Assembly (NCBI RefSeq): GCF_963678635.1
Contig: NC_087071.1
Coordinates: 2,780,537-2,844,536 of the forward strand
Source of the DNA: Symsagittifera roscoffensis
Taxonomy: Eukaryota > Xenacoelomorpha > Acoela > Convolutidae
Length of the DNA: 64,000 nucleotides
Direction of reading: 5' to 3'
Shown: positions 36,101 through 48,100 of the stretch, in pieces
How the letters are laid out: each line of letters starts with the position of its first letter
Position numbering within the stretch: the stretch's first letter is position 1
Translations under genes and position numbers: made by a program
The notes under the pieces: generated by a model
Seen by the model: the letters and a program-made list of their open reading frames with translations, nothing else
Told to the model about the DNA's origin: nothing
Database searches by the model: none

Positions 36101-39100
36101 TGGTCTAAAATTTGGATTATGTGTTATTGCTAAATTTCGAAAATTTCGTGGGACTAGTGATAATGGATGGTTATGTGGTAGGGGTGGTAACTGTGGTGCT
36201 GTAGGCGTTATGTCTACATTGTTATGTTCTTCGTCATATGTGTTCTGTCTTGTTGCTATTTTTGTGTTGTATTCTTTTATTTGTGCGTCTAAAAGAATTT
36301 TGTTTATTGATGATGAAAAAATTCCAAAAAATCCTGCAAATAGTATGCGTGCTACACTTGCTTGTCTATTTACTTGTGTGTGTATAGCGCATGTATTGTA
36401 GATTCCTTTTAAAAGCGAAAAAAGAAATCCTATAAAGTTAAACATTGCGTATAAAATAGTCAATTTTTCTAAGATGTAGTAGGGCCATCCTAGAAAATCG
36501 AGAATTTCATTTTTTAGTGTAACAAAGCTAAAAATATTTATAGGTGAGATATCTTGTGGTCGGTATTTTTCACCGTTTAGATATATATAGTCTTTAATGT
36601 CTTTAAAATATCCGCTATAGTCTTGTGTATAAATATCTGCAAATCCTGCGGTTTCGGCAAGTTTGCGTAAGTTTTGGTCAATTGATTGTCTTTGTATAGT
36701 GTCCATTTGTGTTAATAATGCTTGGAATTGTTGTGTTCTAATGTGATGTTGGATATCGGATTTTGAATATATTCCAATTGATTGTAGGTCAATATTTGGG
36801 TTTCGAGCAATAGCTCTGATGCTTTCAGGTGAAAATTTTTTGAGTGATTGCATTAATGTGGGATATGGGGTAAGAAGGTAATATTTATCTTCATCAGGGT
36901 TCAGTTGTACTACATTGTAGCTATTTTCTGACCCACATGGGACTGCGGTATCCCAAAAATAGGTTCGTCTTGAAAGCGTGTCAACGAAATGTACTTTATT
37001 CTTATAAAAGATAGGGATTCTTTTATAGCATCGTTTATCTTCGAAAACATATAGTGGTGATACTTTTTTGGTACAGGTATAAAACCATAAAATGTTTCCT
37101 TCATAGTCTAAAAAATTTGATCTATTTCCTGATAGTAAATATCCTGCATAGGGTATTTTTAATACTGCTAGTGCAAGTGATTGTAGGATTTGTGTCCTTT
37201 CTAATTCGCATAGTTGGTGAAGTGTTTCTAATTCAGAGAGTGACATTTCTTGAAAAATTCGGCTAATTGTGTAGTCTAATTTCATATCTAGGTGAATATC
37301 ATAGTGGATGTTACCGAAATATGTACTATTCATTGTAAACGTGTGCTTCTAGTGTCATGGGGCTTTAGATGTCCACCAGGTTGACTTTTACTTTTTTGAA
37401 AATCAACTGGTATATAAGATGTTCCTTCGTTTATAGGGTGACTTGTAGCGTATGGGTCGATTTTTACTTTTCCAGTGGTCATGTCGAATCCTTTTTCGTA
37501 TTCAACTAATTTTTCAGAGTATTGTGTTTTGTGAAGTGGGTTTCTGTATTTACATGCAAGTTCTGTTTCTTGATAAATTTGAAAACGTGTCAATTTATTT
37601 TCTATATTGTCTATGTTTCTAAAATTAGAACTTTGTCTTCGTGGTGGATGGACTTGTTCATATGGAATTGATTGTATAAAATATTTTTCGTGAAATTTTA
37701 TCATACGAGCGTGTATTTTTGCTACTTGAAATATTGTACATGTGTCTTCGGGGAACCAAACAATTGTTGCTTGTGTTCGTGTTGTAGGGTCACAATAGCC
37801 TTGATCGTTTTTACAAGGTAATCTAATTCCTTGATAGATCATTGTGTTGTCTGATAAATCGCGTGTGAGTTGTATTTTTTCGAGTTGTATTTTCCAATCG
37901 AAAAACATGATTTCTTGATATCCTTTATTTTTTGTGTCTGCTTTGCAGTTTGATGGGTCATTTATACCAATGTGTGGTATCCAGTGTTTATCGTGTATAT
38001 CATAAGTTAATCTTCCGTGTGCGCCGTTGTATGGGTATTTTTCATCTAATTTTATATGTCCTTGATATCTTTCAAGTTCTGCTTGATGTACAGAATCTGC
38101 AAAAACTTGGAAATATACTAATTTTCTATCTGTGTTTTTATTTCTTGTGATATTGAGTCTTAGTAACTAGTTTTTACAATCTTCGGGATTGAGATGTAGA
38201 AGTCGTTCGATATTACTTTGGTAGAATGATTCGTGGTCAAGTCGGTTTTTATTTCCATTTGAGACTTGTGAACAATGTACTTTCTTTTCGGAAAATGTTG
38301 CTGTGAATTTATATCCTATAACTGTTGTTGCTCGGGCTTTTGAATAAAGTGTCGCTATTACATTTGTTGTTTCTATGGCTTGTGGTTCTGTTTCGCATTG
38401 TGATACTTGATTTATTGCATATTTGTGTAGTGTTTTTTGTTCGTTTTCTTCACAATCGTAATGTGTTACTAATAAATCTTGGGGTCCTGTGCGGGGGGAA
38501 GGGTTTATGTTTTCATTTGAGATTACTAGAAAAAAGAGTTGGAGAAAAATCAATATTTTTAGAATATACATTTAATGAATAGGGATGTTGAGTAATGTTG
38601 TTTAATTTAACCGTGATTTCAAATTTTAATTGTAGACTATTCTGTTGGAGTATTTGGATGTTATGAGCACGAATGTCTTCGTGAATGTCTTGTCTATATT
38701 GTAGTCTATTTAGTGCCCAGTTGTGGAGTCGGTTACTTTCTGGGTGTTGTCCAAATAATGGTGGGGGTGCTGTGAATGTAATCCAGTCTAGTCTTAAAGG
38801 AATATTTGTTGATGATTGTTCTCGATATCTAGCGTCGAGGTTATTTGGGAAATTTAAGTTAAAAGGCGGTGGTGAAATCTGGCTTATTGATGGTGTTGAT
38901 GGTAGTGATAATGTTTCTGGTAGTGATGAGGATGTTGTTGTATCCGTAGAAATATCTATTGGATCATTGATTAAATTTGGTTCACCTTGTGTGAATGAAT
39001 GTGTTGTCCAGTATGGTAGTCGTGATGTTTGGTTTGTGGGGTTAAAGGGGTTTTCACGGATTTGTTCAGATGTTGGTGTTGAACCTAAGTAATCTGAGGG

Positions 39101-42100
39101 TAGGCTTGAGGTGCTACGTTGTGAAAGAAGCGTAGGGGTTTCTGGTAATATGCCAATGGGGTTTTCTGGTGTACTTTGTGATGGGGATTGAGGTATATCA
39201 AAATGAACTCGGGGAGTTTGAAAATTTCTGTTTCGTCGAGGATGTATAATTTGTCTATTTATTTCGACTGTATTTTGGTTTTGACTAGGATTTCGTATTC
39301 TACTTAATTCTTGTGGTAGTGTTGGGTATAAGTTATATGTTGGTTCACTTAGAGGTGCTTGTCGTTGAACTGGTTCTAGTGGTTCTGATAAGCGAGCGTG
39401 TCGTTCTTCAAAGGTATATGGGTTATCTTGAAAGGAAATTCGTGTAGATGTTTGGGGGTTTTGGGTAATTGAAGGTGGTGTTGGGTTTTCCTGGGATGAT
39501 GTCGGTGAAGACTGACTGTGTGATTGTTGGTTAGCAATTGTTGATGGTTTTTGATCTATTCTTTTAGTGAAAAAATTTATGTTTTTTATAGTATTCTTCT
39601 AGAAAAAGAATTGGGAGGATTGCTGCTAGGGCGAATGTGATGATTGCTTTCTTTATACATTTGCATATTGTCAAGATGAGGGATGATAGAATTGTTATAA
39701 AAATTACAAATAGTAAAAAAATATCTGTTCTACTAAAAATGGTTCGTATCATTTGGATAAGTTTTGTGAATCGTACCTGTGGATATAGTCAATAGCTTTT
39801 GAAAGCTGGAGGTATAGTTCGAATATGGAATAGAAAATTAAAAAATATTGCAAAAAATGATTAAGATTATTACAAAAGATTCAAAGGTATCAAAAAGAAA
39901 TATGATTAAAAGTTTAAATATCGTTAAAAAGTTTATGAGAATGTTAAGAATTATGTTGACTGGTCGAGAGAAGAGCATTTAAGAAATGGCTTCTCGATCG
40001 GATATTTTTTGTTGTTTGAGGCAATTTTCAAGTGTGGTCGAATTATTTATTGATTTTTTGACAAGTGGGTTGAGTTTTGTGAAAAATTGTTGGGGGCGAG
40101 TTTTATGGTGATCGGGAGGTCTTCTTTGTCTTTATTTTTTTTGTCAAGTGATCTGGGGTATTTTTAGGCTAATTTATCATATTTGTTTGGGGGGTATTTG
40201 AGGTCTGAGTTGGGGAAATATTGTTGATCTTTGGTTTATTAGATAAGGGAGGGTTATGATATTATGGTGATATTTATTTTAGTTGTCAAGTTAGAATGGT
40301 TTGCTTATTTTTGACCTGGAGGTCGCAAAGTTATAGTTATAGATATGCCTGGAGTTTAATATTGTTCGTCTAGTTGATCTGTGTTAGAATTAGAGAAGGT
40401 AACGGATTGGATGAATCCTATTGGCTATTTATGAACTAGAATCGTTGCGTGTTTGTCAGCATGTTATTTTGAAAAATGAAAGTTCAAAATATTTCAGAGG
40501 TGCAAAAATTATTAAATATAAATTTAAAGCTGTTTTTGAAATTCGACTTTCTTTAATATTTTAGACTGTGGAATGAATGTTTTATAGTTTTTACGTGGTT
40601 GATTTCTAAGTCGTGATGACTCTCTATGTTTTGATTTGTCGATTAGTTCTTGGGGTATTATTTTTTCTGTCAATTTTCTATTTTTTCTTTCCTTTTGAGG
40701 TATATTTTGATCTAGCTTTTTTGTATTGTTTTTCATTATACTTGATTTTTTATTTTGGTTTTCGAGGTGAATGTCATGTTGTTCCTTTGTTTTATTTTCC
40801 GTATGTGGGTAATTTTGAATAACTTTTAAACCTGTGAAAGAATACAATTGAGTTAGTTCGCGTAGTGCGTATTCTTTTGGGTAATAAGGTAATAGGTTGT
40901 TTCGATGTTGAACAATTTCTTTTTATAGTCGGTGATTTTATATGTGACATCAGTGGGTTTGGCAATTATTTGGTATGGTCCTTTACGAAGGGGTTGTAAT
41001 TTTTTAGAAATTCCTTTTTGAGTGTTAAAATTGGGTATTAAAACAAATAATCCAATTTTTAAATCGGAGGCTGGTGTAAAGCGTGAATTTATTTGTTCAT
41101 TAATGTTTTGCCTTTGTAACAACTTTTTTGTTACTTTTTAGTAAATTTCATTGTGTTTTTTATCTCTGTTTAAAATCCATTCGGTGTGTGTACCGGAGGC
41201 TAATTTAAGAATTTGTGGGTGATGAAAATGATCTTCATCGTGTGTGTGTAGAGGTAGATTATAACAAATTGAGTCTTTATTCGGTTGACAATAACTTTGT
41301 GCATTTTTATGAGAGTTTGCTGTAAACATAATCGGTTTGCGTGGCTTTTGATTAAAAACCATTTCATATGGTGACATTCCTAGAGTTGTCGTGATTTGTG
41401 AATTATATGCTAAGGGAAATAGTTTTACATCTGCTGACCATTCGGTATATCTTGTATCATTTCCATTGATGATACATCTAAGATATTCTTGTAGTGAACG
41501 GTTCATACCTTCGACTAAGCCGTTTGTCCAAGGTGCATGAGATGTACGTGGTTTGTGTTTGATGTTATATAAATGACATTATGTGATGATTTCGTTATTT
41601 ATGAATTCTGTACCGTTGTCTGTAACTAAAATTTCTGGTAGTCCGAATTTGGCTATCCAGTGTTCATAGAGTGTTGTGTAAGCGTAATAAGCGTTACAAT
41701 GTGGTACTGGGTTAAGTGCTACATAATGTGTAAACGCGTCAACAATTACCATAATGTAGGAGTTTCCTTCGGATGAGGGTGAAATTGGTCCTTTTGTATC
41801 AAATGAAATACGGTGGTTAAAGTACAAACTTTGTCCTTTAAAAACTTGTTTTTGTGCTATTTGTTTTTGATTTGGATAAGGTTTATTCAGCTGACATACT
41901 ATACAATCATTGCATAGTACTTTTATCCAAATTGGTGCATTTGGAAAAAGAAAGTTTTGTATGAAATTTGAATATGTTTTCTCTGATCCAGAGTGTCCTT
42001 TAATGTTTTGTGTATGTGAAATATTAAAAGCTATAAGAATCATACTTAGAGGGAGACAGGGAACTGTAGATTCATTTAATTTGTATTCTAGAAGGTCTGT

Positions 42101-45100
42101 GTTTTCGTTAATTGTTGTATTATTGAATTTTCGGAATTATCGGAGGAGTGTTTTATTTCCTAAAATAGTTGTATCTGCCTTGACGGGTTTAGTTTTATAT
42201 TTGTGCCATGATTTTAGTTGTCTAATTACTAGGTCAAGATTTTGATATTGTTTCAAAGTATTAATTGTATTTTTATCTGTTGGGGAGAGAAAAATGTTTT
42301 CTATTTCTAATTTAGATAAAGGAATTGTATCAAGTGGGTCATGGAGGTCAAAAACTTGATTTATTGTGTATTTTGAATAGTTTGTTTGTGGTCCTGATAA
42401 ATTTATTTTATCAGTTAGATTTTCTTTTTCAATTAACGGAAAAAGGTCTTTTTTATGCGGGTGTTGTTTTACTCTTTTTTGTTGGGTGTTATTTTTTATC
42501 CATTGTGAAAATGGAATTGGTTTAAAAGTTGATGTTCCTAGTAGATCAACTTCGTAGTGGTTATTTTGGCAATCTAAATAAAGTGGGAAGTGTTGTAAAT
42601 TGTTTATCTGTGATTGTTCAACGTCAGTTTTTACTGCATATTTGCATTCTAGTCGAGGTGATGTTTCATTTTCTGCAAGGTAGAATTTTATATTTTTGGG
42701 TATTTCAAGTGTAGTTTTACGTGTAAGTAATTCAGGTGGTGTATTTCGACTTAATGTGTCTGGTAATGCAAGATTTTTTCCTGCTGTCCAAACTATATGT
42801 AAGTTTGGGAATTTCATTAGAATTAATTGAAATCTATAAACTCGATGATTTGGATTGGATTTTTGTGTAAAGAGAAAAATGATTGGTTTGTGATCTGTGA
42901 ATAGAACTGTTGGATGTTTTGATCCAAGTATTAGAAATTCATATTCTGTTAGTGTATATATTATGGCTGTACACTCTCTCATTAGAGTTGAGAGTCGTAG
43001 CTCTGCTTGAGTGAATAATTGAGAATTTGCTGATATAAGATTCATTTTGTTTGTGCCATTGTGTGATTGTAATAATGCTGCGCCGATGCCAAAACTCGAA
43101 GCATCGCACATTGCATAGAATTGTTGATTTGGATCTGGAATTGTATTCGAAATTTGTTCAGTTAGGATTTTTTTAATTTCTTCAAATCGTGCTTGATGTT
43201 CTGTGTTCCATTCAAAGTTATTTTGTTGTCTAAGTATATTATGGAATGGTCTTAGGTATAATTGCATTTTATAGACATATTTGCTTAAAAAATTTAACAT
43301 TCCAAGGAATTCTTGGATTTTCTTTTTGTTTGTTGGTGGTTGGAGCTTTTGAATAGCATCAATGCGTGATTTTAATGGAGTGATTGTTTTTCTTTCTATA
43401 TTATGTCCTAAGAATTTAACTCGTGTTAAAAAGAAGTGTGATTTATCGGGGGCGGCCTTCAGATTTTCGTTCTGAAGTATTTTGTGATAGTGTTCTAAAA
43501 CTTTAAACATTTCTTCTTTTGTCTGTGATTGCATAAAAACATCGTCTAAATAGGTGATTGCGTTTTTCTTGAGTATTAGTGGTCAAAAAATTTTGCTCAT
43601 AAAAGCTGAAAATGCTGCTGGTCCTATGGATATTCCATAGAATAGGCCGTTGAATTCATATTGCTGATTTCCAATAACAAATTGTGTTAAGCGTCGCGAT
43701 TGTTCATCTAGTGGCATTTGATTATATGCACTATTCATATCTGCGGTTGTAAAGTATTTTCCGTTTATTTTTGTTAAAATAACTTGTATTGGTTCAATAG
43801 GCCAATTGCATTTTGATTCGTCTATTAGTGAATTAAGATATCTAGCGTCTAGAACTATTTTTAATGATTCTCCTTTTGCTAGGATGATCACAGGGTTGAT
43901 AAATGTGTTACCTTTTGGTTGTTCTTCTTTGTTTACCGGTGAGATTATATTGTATTGTTCTAAAATATCGAGTAATCTGTTCACTTTATCGTGTAAATGA
44001 ATTGGTACTTTACTTGCTCTTTGTTTTTTGAAAACTGCGTCAGGTTTTAATGGGAGATGTAGTGATGAACTGATTTTGCCAACATCAAATTTAGATGTTG
44101 CATAGACTGATGAATATTTTATTAGCTGTTTGGCTAATTTATCAAATTCGTCTTGTGTTATTTGTGAATGTTGGAAGTTAAACATTGTTAAAAATTTCTG
44201 TTGATTTCCTGTATAGTTATGTATGTTGAATGTAGGTTTGAAATATGGGGTTTTTGTGAAATAATCTGTATTTCTTTTTTCATTACTTATTATATTATTT
44301 ATGGTTAATTCTTCATTAAGAATTGTGGATTGACAAATATCTAATAATTGGAGTATATTATTTACGCGGTATGCTTTTTCGTGTATTGGTGACATCGTAG
44401 CGTTGGTTTCGCAATAGCCTAAAAGTCCTAAAGGTAGCGTTACTTGATAGGGTGTATTGTTGTATACATGTAGAGAAATAATATCTGAATTCGAGTTTTT
44501 CAAATATTTTATGGATGAAATCGTGATTTTGAAAAATTTATGGATAGGTTTGAATTCAAAGTCTGACATATAGAGTTGTTGTTTATTTTGTTTTTTATCA
44601 TATTGGTGAACTTGTTTTATTGAAAAATTATATATTTTTCCTGATAGTGGTTTCAGGTGTTTTCTTTGTTGATTATATATTGGATAAAATTTTGAAAAGA
44701 ATGGTGGTTGTTTATTTAATCTTTGAAAAAATGTTAGGGATGTGTCTTTTGTTTTTGTGTATTTATCTTTGATTAGTATTTTACTATTCAAAATATTGAT
44801 TGTTGGTATATATTTAGAGATAAATGGTATTCCAATGATATTGTGTTTAATATCAGTGATATGAAATATTTGTTTAAATGGTTTAATTAAAATTTTATTT
44901 TGCTCTATTGTTCTTGTGGGGAGAAGAAATAATTGAATTTTTCCATAGTTTACCAATGTTGATCCTTGTGCTGTTGCTAGTTTACTGGAGGTTTCAAGAG
45001 GCGTTAGTTTCGGGTGTAATGTTTTTATCTCATTCCATGTGGGAATGTTTATTATGTTTGATTCTGCTCCTGAATCAATTAAAAAATCAATTTCAAGATC

Positions 45101-48100
45101 TGGTGGTTGAAATTCTTTGCTTCTTGGACTTTCTAAAAGAAATGGTATTATCCAAATTTTTTCTTTGGGTTGTTTTTTTTTATATTTTGATAGATGTGAT
45201 TTGTATTCAAGCATTTTGTTTTATTATTTTCATTGGATTGATTTGTAGTGTTAATTTCGTTAGTTTCTTGTGCCGTTTGTGTAGAATGGATGGGTTCAAT
45301 ATAATAATTGTGAAGGAGTTCTAATTGATTTTGATATATATGTGATGAAAAAGGTTGTTCATATATAATAGGTTCGTAGTCATTTTCGACTGCTATCATG
45401 TTGATGGAGATAGTGTTTTCCGTATCACTTTCTGAATCTGATGATTCACAGTTTATTTGATTTAGTTGTAGCTCGTTATTTCCTGTGTCATCAATACCTG
45501 GGGGGTCTGATGTTGTTTCTGGGTTTGATTGTACTTGATTAATATTTCTTTGATGTTTAGGTGTACTACTTCTGTGGCGATTGTTAGAATTATTATAATG
45601 GTTATTATTCCTGTGTGGTGATTGGGAATAATTTCTATAACGGTTATTATAACTTGAATGTCGATTTTGTGAATTATTTCGTGATCTGTTTTGATAATTA
45701 TTGTTTGGTCTGTTATAGTTTGATCTATTATATGAGTTATTCCTTGATCGATTGTTCGGGTAATTCTGGTTTCGGTTGTTTGAATAACTTCTATTTCGAT
45801 TATTGGAGTAGTTTCTATTTCTATTGTATGATGAGTTTCGTGATTGATCGTTTGGATAGTAATTATTTCTTGATTGGGAATTAGATCTAGAAACAAATTG
45901 TGTTGTATTTGAATTTGATCTGGAGTAGTTATTTCGACTATTTGGTCTATTATAATGATTTTGTGACGAATTTTGTGTATTTCTTCGTTCTGGTGATCTT
46001 CCTCTATAACTTGAGTTATATGGTGATTGGTTTCTCGTGTAGTTGGTATTGTTCGGAAGTGGTTTTCCTGAACCTTTGTTGCTGTATACATTTTTGTTCG
46101 GTAGATTTTGATCTTTCTTCATGTATTGATAGAATGATTTATTCGGTTCTTCATATTTTTGAGGTTTGTTTTGATTGTCCTGTTGTTTTTGTCTACATTC
46201 AGAAATACTATGTCCGTATCGTCGGCAATAATTACACCATTTTTTGAAGGATGGTTTGCCTTTAAAGTTTGGGTGTTTTTCGTAAATATTGAGTATTTCA
46301 GTGATTTTTTCAACGAGGTCTGTATCTGATTCTTGTATATTATTGATATTTGTGGTATTTGTTTCAATTCGGTTAACATATTGTAATTTCAGATTTTCTG
46401 TTTCTTCAAGTTTCATTGTGATTTCCGCTTGCTCTAGTTTGTCTACCAGTTTTCAAAAATCTAAATCGGGCTCTCGAATTGAGGAGGGATGGGATGCTCT
46501 CTTTTTTATTGCTATTTTCCTTAATTGAGGTGTTAAGGTCATCATTAAGATTTCTGTCATTTTTGTGTTTTTGTAGTCGTGTGTATTTAGTGAGTATGCT
46601 TTTCGAACTAGTGTTTCGATACGTACTGCTAATTGTTTGATGGTTTCATTTGGTAATCTGCGAATTTCATTACATAAAACTCTTTGTTGTTGTTTGTTTC
46701 TTTCGGAGTCAAACATTTTTGAAAATTTTTGTGTAAATCTTTTCCAGTTTGATTTTATTTCTATAGGCAATACTGAAAACCGTTTTTGGGCTGCGCCGTC
46801 TAAGGTTGTCTGTATCAACGCTGTGCGTCGATGTATCCAGTTTTGATGTAGTGGCGTATTAATTGGTTCAGGTCCTATATTTAAAATTAAATTTGCTGTT
46901 ACTGCATTTAAATAATCTTCTACAGAATATTCAGGGTCTGTTCCTGTGAATACCATTAATGGTTTGTTTGATGTTATTGATGATCCACCCATAAGGTATG
47001 GATTCATTGTCATTTGTAATGATTCTGCTGCATTTGGCATTTGTGAAAAATTAGAAAGTTGATTTTTTGTTATTTCGTGTTGTTGAAGGTAATATGGAAG
47101 TGGTATTTCATTTTGCATTTGTGTTGGTTGATACGAGTGTGTAATCATTTGGTTTTGTGGCTGAATTGGTTGAAAAGATTGTGTATTAATTGGGTTTTGC
47201 ATTTGTATTGGTTGTTGATTTTGTGTATCTATCTGGTGTGGAGAAAAATTGCTATGATGTGTATATGGTTTCTGCATTCCTTGTACGCGATATTCTTGGG
47301 TATATGGTGCAAATATATCTGGTTGTATATAATCATCATCAGAGGATAGGTTGTCCGTTTGATGAGGTGCATGTTTTTTATTTTTATTCTGTTGAAAGAA
47401 TGGGTAATTTTCACTATGATCCTGTGGAGGATGTGGATTAGCTTGAAAATTTACTGAATTGGTTGTTGCCATTGGATTATTCCAATATCGAGATCTGATT
47501 TGATTATTAATATTATTTCGTGGAGGATAGTTTGTTTTTGATGAATGTGTATAATTATAATTATGTTCCGCAAAATTGTTTCTTGTGAACGTTCTGCGTG
47601 TTTTTGACGGTATTGTCATGGGTCTATATGTTTGGTAATCCATTTGTGAATATTTTGGAGCAACCGAAGGTTTAACGGTTGATTGTAAGGTTACCTGTGC
47701 TAGTGAAGTGTTTGTATTTCTTGGTGTTGTTAAATTTGGACGTATTGGTGAAATACTTTGTTGTGTAGTTGTTGTTGTTTGTACAATTTCTTCATTTATG
47801 AAGTGTGATGGTGTCTGAATATCTTGTTGAGTGAGATTCCTAGTTCCATTAAGGTTTTCATTGTGTATGACGGTCCAATTTAAACTGTTATTTCGAGTAT
47901 CAGGTAAAAATGTATTGTAGTTTAATGGTGTTGCGTCAATGGTTAATGGTACTACTCTTACATAATCTCTTATATAAGATATTGTACTTATTGCTTGACT
48001 TGCAATTGATTGTGGGATATTTATAAATGCATAATGAGACCATTCGCGGTCCCAAACGTAGTCTGACTGTTCTGTGATGGCGGTATCATCGTTTGAATTT

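Noticed and set aside
35728-36401. Plus-strand ORFs opposite env and the terminal ORF
   Set aside because: They are antisense shadows of the minus-strand retroelement genes, produced by AT- and Pro-codon bias.
38685-39092. 135-codon + strand ORF
   Set aside because: Shadow of the ATG-less minus-strand frame; Gly/Ser/Val composition mirrors Pro/Ser/Thr codons on the other strand.
45462-46091. 209-codon minus ORF rich in Ile and Thr
   Set aside because: Frame shadow of the Asn/Arg/Ser-rich nucleocapsid region in the neighbouring frame.
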